Below the pieces are notes generated by a model that saw nothing but the letters and a program-made list of their open reading frames with translations, searched no databases and had not been told where the DNA came from. Below, piece after piece: positions 49,655 through 59,795 of a DNA stretch of 64,000 nt. Position 1 is the stretch's first letter, and each line of letters opens with the position of its first letter. The stretch comes from CAZWSX01 sp964636985 (lineage in GTDB: Bacteria > Planctomycetota > Planctomycetia > Pirellulales > Pirellulaceae), in assembly GCA_964636985.1 (NCBI GenBank), contig CAZWSX010000003.1, forward strand, positions 361,627 to 425,626, in the 5' to 3' direction. The translations under genes and the position numbers were made by a program.

Positions 49655-52600
49655 ATGACCGACGCCGAAGCCGCACTCCTGCGAGCGCGCCGCATTGACC
49701 AGGCCTGCGATCAGTTCGAGTCCGCGTTCAAAGCGGGCGAGTCGCCTGACGTGGACGAAGTCGTCGCGCAAGCCCCCGCCGAAGACCAAGAGTCTCTGCG
49801 TGCGGCTTTGAAAGGCATCGAACAGGAGCTGCGCCAGCGGAGCATCGCCGATACCTCAGTGACGCGCAGCAGCCTGGCTTCGCCTGCGCCTTTGAACCCC
49901 GATGCGACGGCGCTGCATAAGTCCCAGAGCGCTCCCCTGCCAAAGCGAATCGGCAGGTTCGAAATCGTTGGCGTCTTGGGAGCGGGTGCGTTTGGCCGCG
50001 TCTACCGGGCCCGCGACCCGCAGTTGGGGCGCGAAGTCGCGATCAAGATGCCTTTGACGACGGCGATGTCGGCGGGAGAGAAGGAACGATTCCTGCGCGA
50101 AGCGAAGTCGGCCGCGACCATCAATCATCCGAACGTCTGCCAGATCTTCGAAAGCGGGGAACACGAAGGCCGGCCGTATATCGTGATGGCGATTGTCCCC
50201 GGACATTCGCTAGCTGATGTGTTGAAGCAACGCAAAGAGCCGTTGCCTGGCAAACAAGTGGCGCAGGTCGTGCGCAAGATCGCGCTGGCACTCGCCGCCG
50301 CGCACGATCGGGGGATCGTCCATCGCGATTTGAAGCCAGGCAACGTGATGTTCGATCGGGAGCGGAAGGACGTCGTTGTGATGGACTTCGGGCTCGCTCG
50401 CGGGCCGCAGATGGGCGATGCGCGGGCCACGCAGTCGGGCGTGATCATGGGGACGCCGGCTTACATGTCACCGGAGCAGGCGCGGGGAGACTCGAAGGAG
50501 GTTGGGCCGGTCGGGGACATCTACGCGCTGGGCGTGATCTTGTATGAGTTGCTCACCGGCACGCGACCGTTCTCCGGCACGGCCACGGAGGTCATCGGGC
50601 AAATCTTGCATGTCGAGCCCGAGGCGCCGTCCAAAAGACATAGCAGCGTCGATCCCGCACTGGAAGCGATCTGCCTGAAGGCGATGGCCAAAGCCCCGCC
50701 GCAGCGATACGGCTCGATGAAGGAACTCGCGAAGGCTCTCGACGCGCTAGCGCGGCCAGGCAGCGCGCCGACGTCGCCATCGGGAGATACCGCCCGCGCG
50801 AGCGATACCAAGGACGAAGCGGAAAAATCGAGCGGACCTCAGCTGACGGAAGTCTTCGCCGCGCTGTCGGCCGACCGCAAGGCGCATCACGCGGTCGTCG
50901 AAGCCGCCATCAAGGGATCGCGAACACCGCCGTGGGTTTGGGCAGCAATCGTACTTACGATGCTGGGCGGCTTCATCGCCTTAGGTGGAATTGTCTTTTT
51001 CAATCAGAGCCATGGCGTACGGGTCACGATTCAAATCGACGGTGTCGATCTTAAGGACCCAACCCAGAGTTTCTTATTGGATAAGAGGCCGATTACCGCG
51101 AGAGAATTGGAAGGCGAAATCGAGCTTTCGATCGGCGAGCACGAATTGGTCGTCAAGCAAGGCGACATCATCATCAAGAAGATGAAGATAGTCGTGAAAG
51201 GGAAACAGGATCGTGTCATCAAAGTGAAGGATATCACGCTGGAAACCCAGGTTGCGCCGGTTGCTCTCGATCATCGGGCGTTGGCCGAGTGGACGCTGAG
51301 TGTCGGTGGCCAGGTTCGCGTCGCTCCCCCGGGATCGTTGCCTACCACCTGGAACGAGTACGGTGCCTTACCGTTGTTGTCCAAGGGGGCCACGCTTCCT
51401 GACGGAGACTTCAAGATGGTGGGGCTGGGTCTCAACAACGCCTTCGCGAGCGACGCGGAACTGGAAAGGTTTCGCAGAATCGATTCGCTGTTTCTGCTGT
51501 GGCTCAGCTCGTCTCCAACCACCGTCAAAGGACTGAGCAACTTCGCCGCCTGCAAGAACCTAGGCGATTGCATGCTCTTGGACACTCAAAATCTCGGCGA
51601 CGACGCCGTGCCGATTTTGACGAAGTTCAAAAACCTCGAAAAGTTGCAAATCGACTCCAAACTGCTGACCGATGACGGTCTGGCCGAACTTGCATCGCTC
51701 ACGAAGCTGCAATGGCTCGCCTGTGGACCGGAGATCACCGGCAAGGGGCTCTCCGCACTTCAATCCTTACCGGCGCTACGGACACTCGACATCAAGGGGC
51801 AAGGACCGACTGACGCCGGCATGGCAATCCTGGCGAACTTTCGCGGAATTGAATGGCTTTCGATCCAACGGGCGGATGGACTCAGCGACACGACGCTCGC
51901 GACGATTGGCAAACTTCCACAACTAACGACGTTGGAAATCGGCTCGAAGCGCTACACCAACGACGGCGTTGCGCACCTGGGGAAATTGACGCGGCTCACG
52001 CTACTCCGGCTGATGCATAGCCCGTCCGTCACGGACGAAGGGATCAAGCACCTCAGCCCACTGTGGCGGCTGACGCACCTCGATTTGGGAGGCTGTGAAG
52101 TTTCGGGGACCTGCTTGAAAGAGCTTCACACCATGCCGGAGCTTCATGCTCTCCATCTCCATAGCTGTCCGATTACGAACGAGGCGATTGCAGACATTCC
52201 ACGCCACGACAAATTGTTAGAGCTCGGCCTGGCGAACTCGCGCGTCACCGAGGCAGCCGTGGAACAACTTGAGAAGTTCAAAGCCCTTCGACAATTGAAC
52301 GTAGAGGGGACGACGATCAGCAACGACGGATTGCTACGGCTGAAGAAGGCGTTGCCCCAGTGCCACATCTTGCCTGAGCCCAAAGACGATCGGCAGGCCG
52401 CCGAGTATGCGCTGGGCTTGAAGACCAATTCGATCAACGTCAACGGAAATCCTCGACCTGTGGCAACAAAAGCGAATCTCCCAGCCGGTGTGATTCGGAT
52501 CACGACACTTAATCTTGACGGCAAGAAGGGACTCACCAACAACGACTTCGAGATGTTCAAGGATTGCACCGAAATACGGCACTTACTGCTCGATCGCACG

Positions 52601-53170
52601 GGGATCAACGACGTCGGCTTTGGATACTTTCGCAAGAACACCAAGCTGGAGGACCTTAATCTGATTTCCGCGCGGGTGACAAATGCGGGGTTCGAACAGC
52701 TGAAGGACTGCCCCAACCTGAAGGCGTTGTGGGCCATGGGAACAGCAATCGGCGACGAGGGGGTTGCCCATTTGGCCAACTGCAAAAAGCTGGAACTGCT
52801 CGACTTATCTGACACTAGGGTTACGCGAGCGGGAATGGTCCATTTTCGCGACTGCCATCAACTGCACACGCTGGGATTATCGTGGACGAGGGTCGACGAT
52901 GCAGGCCTACGTTACTTCGACCGCTGCGCGAAGCTCCGCGTCGTCAATCTAACCAATACGCCTGTGGGGGATTTCGGCGTCGCCACCTTTAATGGCTGCC
53001 ATCAAATGACCAACATGAATCTGGACGGAACCAAAGTCACCGATGATGTCTTCAAAACTTTGCGAACGATGCCAAACCTGAAGTCGGTGAATCTCAAGAG
53101 AACCAACGTCAGCCAGGCAGCGATCGACAGTTTTAAAGCTGAGAAGCCGGGTTGCAAGGTCGAGAGATAA
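49655..53170 (+). CDS. Ser/Thr protein kinase with membrane helix and leucine-rich repeats
   Basis: A 1171-residue membrane kinase. Start ATG 49655 is used; a TTG at 49643 is in frame. Kinase domain about residues 100-370: GVLGAGAFGRVY (glycine loop), Lys131 in VAIK, HRDLKPGNV with Asp225 and DFGLAR with Asp244, so it should be active. A transmembrane helix at about 428-450 follows (WAAIVLTMLGGFIALGGIVF). The C-terminal about 600 residues are LRRs, such as LTLLRLMHSPSVTDEGIKHL, LTHLDLGGCEVSGT and LEDLNLISARVTNAGFEQL. An LRR sensor fused to a kinase is a planctomycete speciality; ligand and target are unknown. The ECF sigma factor upstream is a candidate partner. Confidence 0.9.
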   Translation: MTDAEAALLRARRIDQACDQFESAFKAGESPDVDEVVAQAPAEDQESLRAALKGIEQELRQRSIADTSVTRSSLASPAPLNPDATALHKSQSAPLPKRIGRFEIVGVLGAGAFGRVYRARDPQLGREVAIKMPLTTAMSAGEKERFLREAKSAATINHPNVCQIFESGEHEGRPYIVMAIVPGHSLADVLKQRKEPLPGKQVAQVVRKIALALAAAHDRGIVHRDLKPGNVMFDRERKDVVVMDFGLARGPQMGDARATQSGVIMGTPAYMSPEQARGDSKEVGPVGDIYALGVILYELLTGTRPFSGTATEVIGQILHVEPEAPSKRHSSVDPALEAICLKAMAKAPPQRYGSMKELAKALDALARPGSAPTSPSGDTARASDTKDEAEKSSGPQLTEVFAALSADRKAHHAVVEAAIKGSRTPPWVWAAIVLTMLGGFIALGGIVFFNQSHGVRVTIQIDGVDLKDPTQSFLLDKRPITARELEGEIELSIGEHELVVKQGDIIIKKMKIVVKGKQDRVIKVKDITLETQVAPVALDHRALAEWTLSVGGQVRVAPPGSLPTTWNEYGALPLLSKGATLPDGDFKMVGLGLNNAFASDAELERFRRIDSLFLLWLSSSPTTVKGLSNFAACKNLGDCMLLDTQNLGDDAVPILTKFKNLEKLQIDSKLLTDDGLAELASLTKLQWLACGPEITGKGLSALQSLPALRTLDIKGQGPTDAGMAILANFRGIEWLSIQRADGLSDTTLATIGKLPQLTTLEIGSKRYTNDGVAHLGKLTRLTLLRLMHSPSVTDEGIKHLSPLWRLTHLDLGGCEVSGTCLKELHTMPELHALHLHSCPITNEAIADIPRHDKLLELGLANSRVTEAAVEQLEKFKALRQLNVEGTTISNDGLLRLKKALPQCHILPEPKDDRQAAEYALGLKTNSINVNGNPRPVATKANLPAGVIRITTLNLDGKKGLTNNDFEMFKDCTEIRHLLLDRTGINDVGFGYFRKNTKLEDLNLISARVTNAGFEQLKDCPNLKALWAMGTAIGDEGVAHLANCKKLELLDLSDTRVTRAGMVHFRDCHQLHTLGLSWTRVDDAGLRYFDRCAKLRVVNLTNTPVGDFGVATFNGCHQMTNMNLDGTKVTDDVFKTLRTMPNLKSVNLKRTNVSQAAIDSFKAEKPGCKVER

Positions 53171-53178
53171 AACGGCGA

Positions 53179-55188
53179 CTAAACTGCCGCCGCGGTGAAC
53201 TGCTTCACCAGTTCCGCGTAGCCGCCGCTGGCTTGCATTAGTTCGTCGTGCGTGCCGCGTTCGACGATGTGGCCGTTCTCAAGAACCAGTACCAGGTCGG
53301 CGTTGCGGATGGTGCTGAGGCGGTGGGCGACGATGAAGCTGGTTCGCCCGGCCAGGAGTTTGGCGAGCGCGTTTTGCAGGCGCAGTTCGGTGAGCGTGTC
53401 GATGCTGCTGGTGGCTTCGTCGAGAATTACGATTCGTGGATTGACGATCATCGCTCGCACGAAGCAGACGAGTTGCCGTTGCCCCAACGAAAGCTGCGCG
53501 CCCCGTTCGCCGACTTGCGTTTCCAGTCCGTCGGGCAAGGCCTCGAGCAGGTCGAGGCAATCGAGCTGCAGAGCCGCCGCGCGGATTTCTTCATCGGTTG
53601 CGTCTGGTTTGCCGAGGCGAATGTTGTCGGCAATGGAACCGGTAAACAGAAAGTTGTTTTGCAGCACCAGGCCCATCTGGTGGTGGAGCGAATCGGCGGT
53701 GATTCCTCGAAGATCGTGGCCATCGATGGAGACGGTTCCGGAGCTGGCTAGATAGAACCGCGAAATCAGGTTGATGATCGATGATTTGCCGCTGCCGGTT
53801 CGGCCGACCAGTGCGACGCTTTGGCCTGGCTGGGCGGTGAACGAAATATCGTGCAGCACCGTGCGATCGGGAACATAGGCGAACGAGACGTGGTCGAATG
53901 CGACGCGCCCCACAATCAGTGGCAGCAGTTGAGCGTCGGGAGCGTCTTGCCACTCGGGCTTGGTATCAAGGAACTTGAAGACCCGCTCGGCACCCGCCAT
54001 GGCGGTGAGCGATTGGTTGTACATGTTGCCGATGTGCTGGATCGGGCTGAAGAAGCTACTGGCCAGAAAGAAGAAGTAGATCAGTCTGCCCGCATCGATA
54101 TCGGTAGTGGAACTGAGAACTCGCCAGCCACCCACTAGCAGGAGCGCGACCAAAAAGGATTGGCTGCTGAACTCTAACAGCGGCATGAGCAGGCCTTCGA
54201 CCCGCACCGCTTTGTAGACGTTATTACCATGCTCGGTCATCTGGTCGACAAAGAGTTCGGAGTTCACATCTTCGCGCACGTAGCCTTGAATCACCCGGAT
54301 GCCGTTGATCGATTCGGCCAAGGTCGCTGTCACGCCGCTGAAGCTCTCTTGAATTCGCCGGTGCGCGCGGGAAAGCCTTGCACGGAAGAGCTGATTGAGC
54401 GCATAAATCACAGGACTGATGCCCGCGATCACCAGGAACAAGACCCAGTCGCAGTAGGCCATCATCAGTGCCGAGACGACCATCTGGCCAAGACCGACGA
54501 GCCCGACGAATAGAACATCCTGCACCCCGACGCGGAGCGCTTCGGCATCGCTGGTGAAGCGGCTGATGATTCGGCCGATCTTGTTCTTGTTGAAGAAGCC
54601 CATCGGCATCGATTGCAAGTGCCTGAAGATCTGTTGCCGCAGATCGTGAATGACGGCTTCGCCGAGTTCGAGCGCGAGCCGCTGTCGGAAGTGGAACGTG
54701 AACTGCGTGAACAAGGCGATGCCCGCGACGCCGGCTGCGCCGAGCAGGATTTGTTGAAACTGCGACTGGCGAACGAGAGGCCACTCGATGATGGCGCCGA
54801 TGGACTGTGCAACTTGTTCCAGGCCGATCGATTGAAAGTAGACTCGCATCCCCAGCAAGCTGTGGTAGAGCAGCGAGGGGTTCTTGATCGGGCCATTGAT
54901 CACCGCGGCGATCGACCACGCAATCAAGGGGAGCTGTATGGCCCGCAAGACGACGCACAGCCCCAGCCAATTCCGTTTCGCCGCATAAGGGGCCGTGTAG
55001 GCAAACAGCCGGCGAATGAGACTCCATTCGAGCGGACGGCGCTCGGTCTCGTGGTCGTCGTGCTTCCGAACGGTGAGCCGAACCTGTCGTTTACGCACGG
55101 CTCGTGTCGCGCCGGCTTCGCCGCGATCGCGAGTATCGTGTGGGACTGGCTTGGCTTCGGCAATCATTTTCGTCGACATGGTCACCAT
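53179..55188 (-). CDS. ABC exporter half (fused permease-ATPase), partner B
   Basis: A 669-residue fused ABC half-transporter: basic N-terminal tail (about 1-70), six-helix membrane domain (about 75-395), ATPase domain (about 430-660). Walker A VGRTGSGKSS, signature LSLGQRQLVCFVRA, Walker B RIVILDEATSSIDT; the H-loop is in VAHRLSTIRNAD. ATP-hydrolysis residues look complete. It follows the other half-transporter by 36 bases; together they could form a heterodimer. The start is ATG 55188 or a later Met (55179, 55167), because the dispersed hairpin 55190-55209 lies immediately before the first ATG. Confidence 0.9.
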   Translation of the reverse strand: MVTMSTKMIAEAKPVPHDTRDRGEAGATRAVRKRQVRLTVRKHDDHETERRPLEWSLIRRLFAYTAPYAAKRNWLGLCVVLRAIQLPLIAWSIAAVINGPIKNPSLLYHSLLGMRVYFQSIGLEQVAQSIGAIIEWPLVRQSQFQQILLGAAGVAGIALFTQFTFHFRQRLALELGEAVIHDLRQQIFRHLQSMPMGFFNKNKIGRIISRFTSDAEALRVGVQDVLFVGLVGLGQMVVSALMMAYCDWVLFLVIAGISPVIYALNQLFRARLSRAHRRIQESFSGVTATLAESINGIRVIQGYVREDVNSELFVDQMTEHGNNVYKAVRVEGLLMPLLEFSSQSFLVALLLVGGWRVLSSTTDIDAGRLIYFFFLASSFFSPIQHIGNMYNQSLTAMAGAERVFKFLDTKPEWQDAPDAQLLPLIVGRVAFDHVSFAYVPDRTVLHDISFTAQPGQSVALVGRTGSGKSSIINLISRFYLASSGTVSIDGHDLRGITADSLHHQMGLVLQNNFLFTGSIADNIRLGKPDATDEEIRAAALQLDCLDLLEALPDGLETQVGERGAQLSLGQRQLVCFVRAMIVNPRIVILDEATSSIDTLTELRLQNALAKLLAGRTSFIVAHRLSTIRNADLVLVLENGHIVERGTHDELMQASGGYAELVKQFTAAAV

Positions 55189-55189
55189 C

Positions 55190-55209
55190 GACGGACAGGA
55201 TTGTCCGTC
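55190..55209. repeat. Dispersed hairpin, ACA-GGAT-TGT family (copy 3)
   Basis: Arms ACGGACA and TGTCCGT around GGAT, in the 35-base gap between the two ABC genes. It is directly adjacent to the start codon of the second gene, so it could affect its translation. Confidence 0.8.
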
Positions 55210-55223
55210 CTACCCGAAACTGT

Positions 55224-57164
55224 CTACTTGTCTTCGTCCCCAGCGGCAACTGGCGTCGCGCCAAGCGATTGCACGGCGCCCCACTGAGCCTCGGCGGCAT
55301 CACGGAAATGCCCTTCCTGAGTGAGCAATTCGGCGTGCGTGCCTGCCTGAACGATCCGTCCTTCTTCCAGCACGATGACGCGATCAACTCGGCGGAGCGT
55401 GCTCAACCGGTGCGCGATGATCAGTGTGGTTCGCCCGGCCATGGCACCATCGATGGCCGAGAGGATTTCTTCTTCGGTATGCGGATCGACCGAGGCAGCG
55501 GGATCGTCCATCAACAGCACGGCCGGATCGAGCAGCACCGCGCGGGCAATGGCTAAACGCTGCCGCTGGCCGCCTGAGAGATCGAGGCCGGACTCGCCGA
55601 GGATGGTGTCGTACCCGTCGGGCAACTCTTTGATGAACGGATGGGCGGCGGCGATCTTGCAGGCCGTTTCCACTTGTTCCTGCGTTGCTTCGGGGTGGCC
55701 AAACGCGATATTCGCTGAAACGGTGTTGCTAAAGAGGAAGGTCTCCTGGAACACCAGGCCGATCGACCGGCGGACGTCGTCGAGGTTCAGTTCGCGGAGG
55801 TCGATTCCATCGAGCGTGATGCGGCCCGCCGTCGGATCGTAGAACCGACAGATCAAAGCGAAGAGTGTGCTCTTGCCGGACCCTGTCGGCCCGAGAATCG
55901 CCAGCGATTCGCCCATGTCCATCGTGAACGAGATGTCCTTGAGCACCAGCGGCCCATCGCCGTAGGCGAACGAGACGTTTTCGAAAACGAGTCGCCCGCC
56001 AGCATGCGGCAGACGCTGAGCATCGGCTTTCGATTGGACCTCGGTGGGAGCATCGAGGATTTCGAAGACGCGTTTCGCACCGGACAAGCTTTGCTGGATG
56101 CTGTTGGTGATGTTGGTGATATTCGCCACCTGGCTGGAGAACTGCTGCAAATAACCAGCGAAAACAATGAGGCCGGCACCGATGGTGAGAGTCCCCGTCG
56201 AAACCAGCCAGCCACCGTATATCAGCAGAATGACGATGTTCAACTGCGTCATGAAGCCGACCGTCGGCGTGAAGATGCTCACCAGCCAAAAGATGCCTTG
56301 CTGCTGGTCGCGGACGGCATCGTTGCGATTGGCAAATTTGCCGATTTCCTCCGACTCGCGGCCAAACCCTTTGAGCACCTGGGCGCCCTGAATGTTTTCC
56401 GAGAGCCGCAGGATCAAGTCATCGACCAGGTCGCGGTTCTTGTCGTATTGGGGACGGACACGCCGGGAAAACAACTGAGTCGCGATGGCCATCAATGGCG
56501 TCGTCGCCAAGCAGGCAAGCGTGAGCCACGCATGAATCTGCACCATTGCCACGATGTAAAACACAAAGCTGATGGCCAGAACCGCGAGTTGAATCAGCAC
56601 GGCATCGATGAATGCACGTACTGATTGAGCGTCGCTAGTAACGCGATTGATGATCGAGCCGGTGGCGTTAGCGTCGAAAAAGCGGAAGCTCAACCGCTGC
56701 ATCTTGTCGTACAGCATCGATCGCAGATACGGAACGATGCGCGTATGGATGACCCGCCCCGAACTGCGGAGGAAGATGAAATTCAGCGATGCTCGAATTA
56801 TCTCGATCGCCAAAAGCAAAAGGGCGATTCGCACTACCTGCGTCATCGGCGGCGGGGTGGGATTGGGATCGAGAATCGAATAGGGAACCACTCTTGCTTT
56901 GGCCGAGTGATGGATGACATCGATTCCCAAACCGAGCAATTGCAGCGCGGTGATCGTGAGGAACTGGAGAACCGTTTGGAGGCTGAGCATCCACAGGCAT
57001 TGCCAGCGGTAGCGCCAAGTGAACCCGAGCATCCGCCACATCAGATAGGCGCTGCTGGGTTCCGCTGATTTCTCAGGGGCTGATTTCTCAGCGCCCACTT
57101 TCTCAGGGACTGGGATGGCAGCTTTGACGGGGCCGTTCACGCGTGTGGCAGGGTGCGGGGACAA
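55224..57164 (-). CDS. ABC exporter half (fused permease-ATPase), partner A
   Basis: A 646-residue fused ABC half-transporter. Membrane domain at about 50-345 with six helices; ATPase with Walker A LGPTGSGKST, signature LSGGQRQRLAIARAV and Walker B AVLLMDDPAASVDPHTE. In the Walker B/D-loop region the residue after the Asp pair reads P, so the catalytic Glu of the DE pair is replaced: DDPAAS instead of DEATS. This suggests a degenerate site, as in heterodimeric exporters. The first codon is TTG at 57164 (an internal GTG at 57140 is possible). First gene of the ABC pair. Confidence 0.9.
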   Translation of the reverse strand: MSPHPATRVNGPVKAAIPVPEKVGAEKSAPEKSAEPSSAYLMWRMLGFTWRYRWQCLWMLSLQTVLQFLTITALQLLGLGIDVIHHSAKARVVPYSILDPNPTPPPMTQVVRIALLLLAIEIIRASLNFIFLRSSGRVIHTRIVPYLRSMLYDKMQRLSFRFFDANATGSIINRVTSDAQSVRAFIDAVLIQLAVLAISFVFYIVAMVQIHAWLTLACLATTPLMAIATQLFSRRVRPQYDKNRDLVDDLILRLSENIQGAQVLKGFGRESEEIGKFANRNDAVRDQQQGIFWLVSIFTPTVGFMTQLNIVILLIYGGWLVSTGTLTIGAGLIVFAGYLQQFSSQVANITNITNSIQQSLSGAKRVFEILDAPTEVQSKADAQRLPHAGGRLVFENVSFAYGDGPLVLKDISFTMDMGESLAILGPTGSGKSTLFALICRFYDPTAGRITLDGIDLRELNLDDVRRSIGLVFQETFLFSNTVSANIAFGHPEATQEQVETACKIAAAHPFIKELPDGYDTILGESGLDLSGGQRQRLAIARAVLLDPAVLLMDDPAASVDPHTEEEILSAIDGAMAGRTTLIIAHRLSTLRRVDRVIVLEEGRIVQAGTHAELLTQEGHFRDAAEAQWGAVQSLGATPVAAGDEDK

Positions 57165-57827
57165 CGAAGTCGGTTCCTTCCACGTGCAATCTAGACGGCG
57201 AGTCGAACTGCGAAAAGGCTGCGACGGCTGCTAGCCCCCTCGAAGTGCGGAAAACACGGAATTCACGGCAAATATCAATAATCCGTCGCTGTGCGAGGGG
57301 CTCCCTTTCCAAAAAAATCCGAGTTCCCTAACTGTCCATCGCAGCGAGAGTTGCAACTTAACAAATGCCTAGTTGGAGGGGTGTGCGGATGGTCCCAAAC
57401 CAAGAGTCGACTTGCGGAAACGATATAATTACAGCCAGTGCTCCCCAAGATGCGGCGAGTCGCAGTTAGGTTCGCCGAGTTTTGGGAAGCTTACGAGAGC
57501 GCACCGCTCTAACGTATTGGTCTCGTGAGTATTCGAGGCCAGCCCAGTGGACCGCCTTCGTTTGGAAATTGATTCCAGCCGAAGGTAATAGTCCGCGTCT
57601 CTCACCATTTCGATTTGCCCCCTAGGTGCGTGGCGGCAAGTTGCAGGCGCTTCCGCCGTCCGGCGAAGCGACACATCTAGCGCGAAGCGATTTCGCCTCC
57701 CGTTTTGAGTTCTCGTCCGCCTTTTGTGCGCGGTCGCCGTGGGAATCCCTATACCCACAGCGTCCCAAACACTTCGGCGAGCGAATACCTCAGCAGCGGA
57801 ACCGGTGCGCGCGAAAGGAGACACACG
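57165..57827. other. Long region before the SPFH gene
   Basis: No gene of convincing quality in 663 bases, although frames are open. A strong -10-like TATAAT at 57424-57429 and a stem-loop at about 57443-57487 (CCCAA/TTGGG outer arms, CGGCGA/TCGCCG inner arms) suggest a + strand promoter with a long leader of about 395 bases before the SPFH start at 57828. Confidence 0.5.
57424..57429 (+). promoter_or_regulatory. TATAAT -10 candidate for SPFH gene
   Basis: Exact -10 consensus within GATATAATTA; a good -35 is not seen at normal spacing (57401-57406 is CAAGAG). The hairpin with nested CCCAA/TTGGG and CGGCGA/TCGCCG arms lies just after it, in the presumed 5' leader. Confidence 0.35.
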
Positions 57828-59789
57828 GTGATATTCATTCTGGAAGTGACTTTGGGGGTCGTTGTTGCTTTGGCGTTACTCGCCATTTTCGTGAGCTTGC
57901 GCTACATCCCCAACAACAAGATCGGGATCGTTGAAAAACTCTGGTCGGCCGCCGGTTCGCTCGGCGAAGGCCAGATTGTCGCCCTCTCGGGCGAAGCCGG
58001 TTACCAAGCCGACATCCTGCGTGGTGGCATTCACCTGGGCTTTTGGCGGTGGCAATTCGCCGTCCACAAACGGCCGCTGGTGATCGTCAAGCAAGGGAAG
58101 ATCGGTTACGTGTTTGCCCGTGGTGGCAAGCCGTTGACGCCTAGCCAGACGCTGGGACAAGTCGTCGATAGCAACTATTACCAAGACGCGCGGATGTTCC
58201 TGAATCAAGGTGGCCAACGTGGTCGCCAACGGGCCATCCTGCGTGAAGGGGTTTATGCCGTGAACCTGGCTTTGTTCAACGTGATCACTGAAGACGGGGT
58301 GTATGCCCTGGAGTGGACGCGCGACCTTGCCGAGTGGCAAGAGACCCTGCAAGCGATTCACGGTTTCGATCCGGTGGTAGTCGGCGCCAGGAAGATCGGC
58401 GAACACGACGACATCGGGATTGTGACCGTGCACGAAGGTCCGGCCCTGCCGCAAGGCGAAATCATCGCCCCGGCGGTCGGTATGGACCCGCTCGAAAAGC
58501 ATTGCCACAACAACTACCAGGACGTGGAAGCGTTCCTGGCGGCTGGTGGCCGTCGCGGTTTGCAGTACGCGCCGCTGATTGACGGGACGTATTTCATTAA
58601 CCGCTGGTTTGCCACGATCGAGTTCATTCCGAAGGAAGTTGTGCCGATCGGCTGCGTAGGGGTCGTCGTTTCGTACTGCGGCCGCCAAGGCGCCGATACC
58701 TCGGGCGTGACCTTCCGACACGGTGAACGCGTTCACGAAGGGGAGCGCGGCGTGTGGGAAAACACGCTCGGCCCCGGCAAGTATCCGTTCAACCGCTATG
58801 CCGGCCAGATCATCCACGTGCCGACCACGAACTTCGTGCTGCACTGGATCACGGGCCGAACGGAGGACCACCGCTTTGACGACAGCCTCAAGAGTATCGA
58901 GCTCATTACCCGCGACGCCTATGAACCAAACCTGCCTCTCTCGGTGGTCGTGCACATCGACTACCAGAAGGCGCCGAACGTGATTCAACGTTTCGGTGAC
59001 GTGAAACAGCTCATTACGCAAACGCTCGACCCATTACTCTCGGCTTACTTCCGAGATATTGCGCACCGTAAGAGCATGCTCGAGCTGATCCACGACCGCG
59101 ACCTGATTCAATCCCAGGCCCGCGACGAACTGCGGGCGAAGTTCACGCTGTTCGACATCGAATGTGTCGACGTGCTGATAGGTAAGCCCGAGGCCGTGAA
59201 AGGAGACAACTCGATCGAAAACTTGCTCGAACAGCTGCGTCAACGGCAATACGCCGTCGAGCAGATGGAAACGTTCGCCAAGCAGGAAGCTGCCGCGGCG
59301 CACGAGAAGACGCTCAACGAAGCGAAGGCCAAAGCTGCTTTGCAGCCGAAGCTGACGCAGTCGAAGATCCAAATCGAAATGGCGGCCAACGAAGCCGACG
59401 CCGAGTTGACTCGTGCCCGCAAGAAGGCCGAGCAGACCATCGTGTTGGCCGAGGCCAACTCGCGGCAGGCCGTGTTGGAGGGTAAAGGTGAGGCCGAAAA
59501 GATCGGCCAGGTGGGTGCCGCCGAAGCCGACGTATTGCGGCAAAAAGTAGCCAGCTTTGGCGACCCCCGTTATTACGCCTTGAGCGTGATCGCGGACCAA
59601 CTTGCCAACAGCAAACAACCGCTGGTGCCGAGCCAAATGTTCGTCACTGGGGGTTCAGGCGGCGAGGCCAGCGGCAATATGCTGTCGGCCCTCGTCGGCC
59701 TGATGACGGCCGACCGACTGGGCTTCGATTACAAACCGATCGTCGCCCGGGAGGTGATGCCGCCGGTCGAATCGAAGAACGGTGCCTAA
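57828..59789 (+). CDS. SPFH/band-7 (flotillin-like) membrane protein
   Basis: A 653-residue protein with a single N-terminal membrane helix (MIFILEVTLGVVVALALLAI) and an SPFH/Band 7 domain with an inserted region. The C-terminal third is Ala/Glu/Lys-rich coiled coil (AKAALQPKLTQSKIQIEMAA). Flotillin-like proteins organise membrane domains. Start GTG 57828, with AAAGGAG seven bases before it; the frame is open back to 57705, where no ribosome site exists. The following gene is a small zinc-ribbon protein. Confidence 0.87.
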   Translation: MIFILEVTLGVVVALALLAIFVSLRYIPNNKIGIVEKLWSAAGSLGEGQIVALSGEAGYQADILRGGIHLGFWRWQFAVHKRPLVIVKQGKIGYVFARGGKPLTPSQTLGQVVDSNYYQDARMFLNQGGQRGRQRAILREGVYAVNLALFNVITEDGVYALEWTRDLAEWQETLQAIHGFDPVVVGARKIGEHDDIGIVTVHEGPALPQGEIIAPAVGMDPLEKHCHNNYQDVEAFLAAGGRRGLQYAPLIDGTYFINRWFATIEFIPKEVVPIGCVGVVVSYCGRQGADTSGVTFRHGERVHEGERGVWENTLGPGKYPFNRYAGQIIHVPTTNFVLHWITGRTEDHRFDDSLKSIELITRDAYEPNLPLSVVVHIDYQKAPNVIQRFGDVKQLITQTLDPLLSAYFRDIAHRKSMLELIHDRDLIQSQARDELRAKFTLFDIECVDVLIGKPEAVKGDNSIENLLEQLRQRQYAVEQMETFAKQEAAAAHEKTLNEAKAKAALQPKLTQSKIQIEMAANEADAELTRARKKAEQTIVLAEANSRQAVLEGKGEAEKIGQVGAAEADVLRQKVASFGDPRYYALSVIADQLANSKQPLVPSQMFVTGGSGGEASGNMLSALVGLMTADRLGFDYKPIVAREVMPPVESKNGA

Positions 59790-59795
59790 CGTAGG

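Noticed and set aside
57876..59021. A 381-residue - strand ORF opposite the SPFH gene
   Set aside because: It lies fully antisense to a clear gene and is explained by codon bias in a GC-rich genome.
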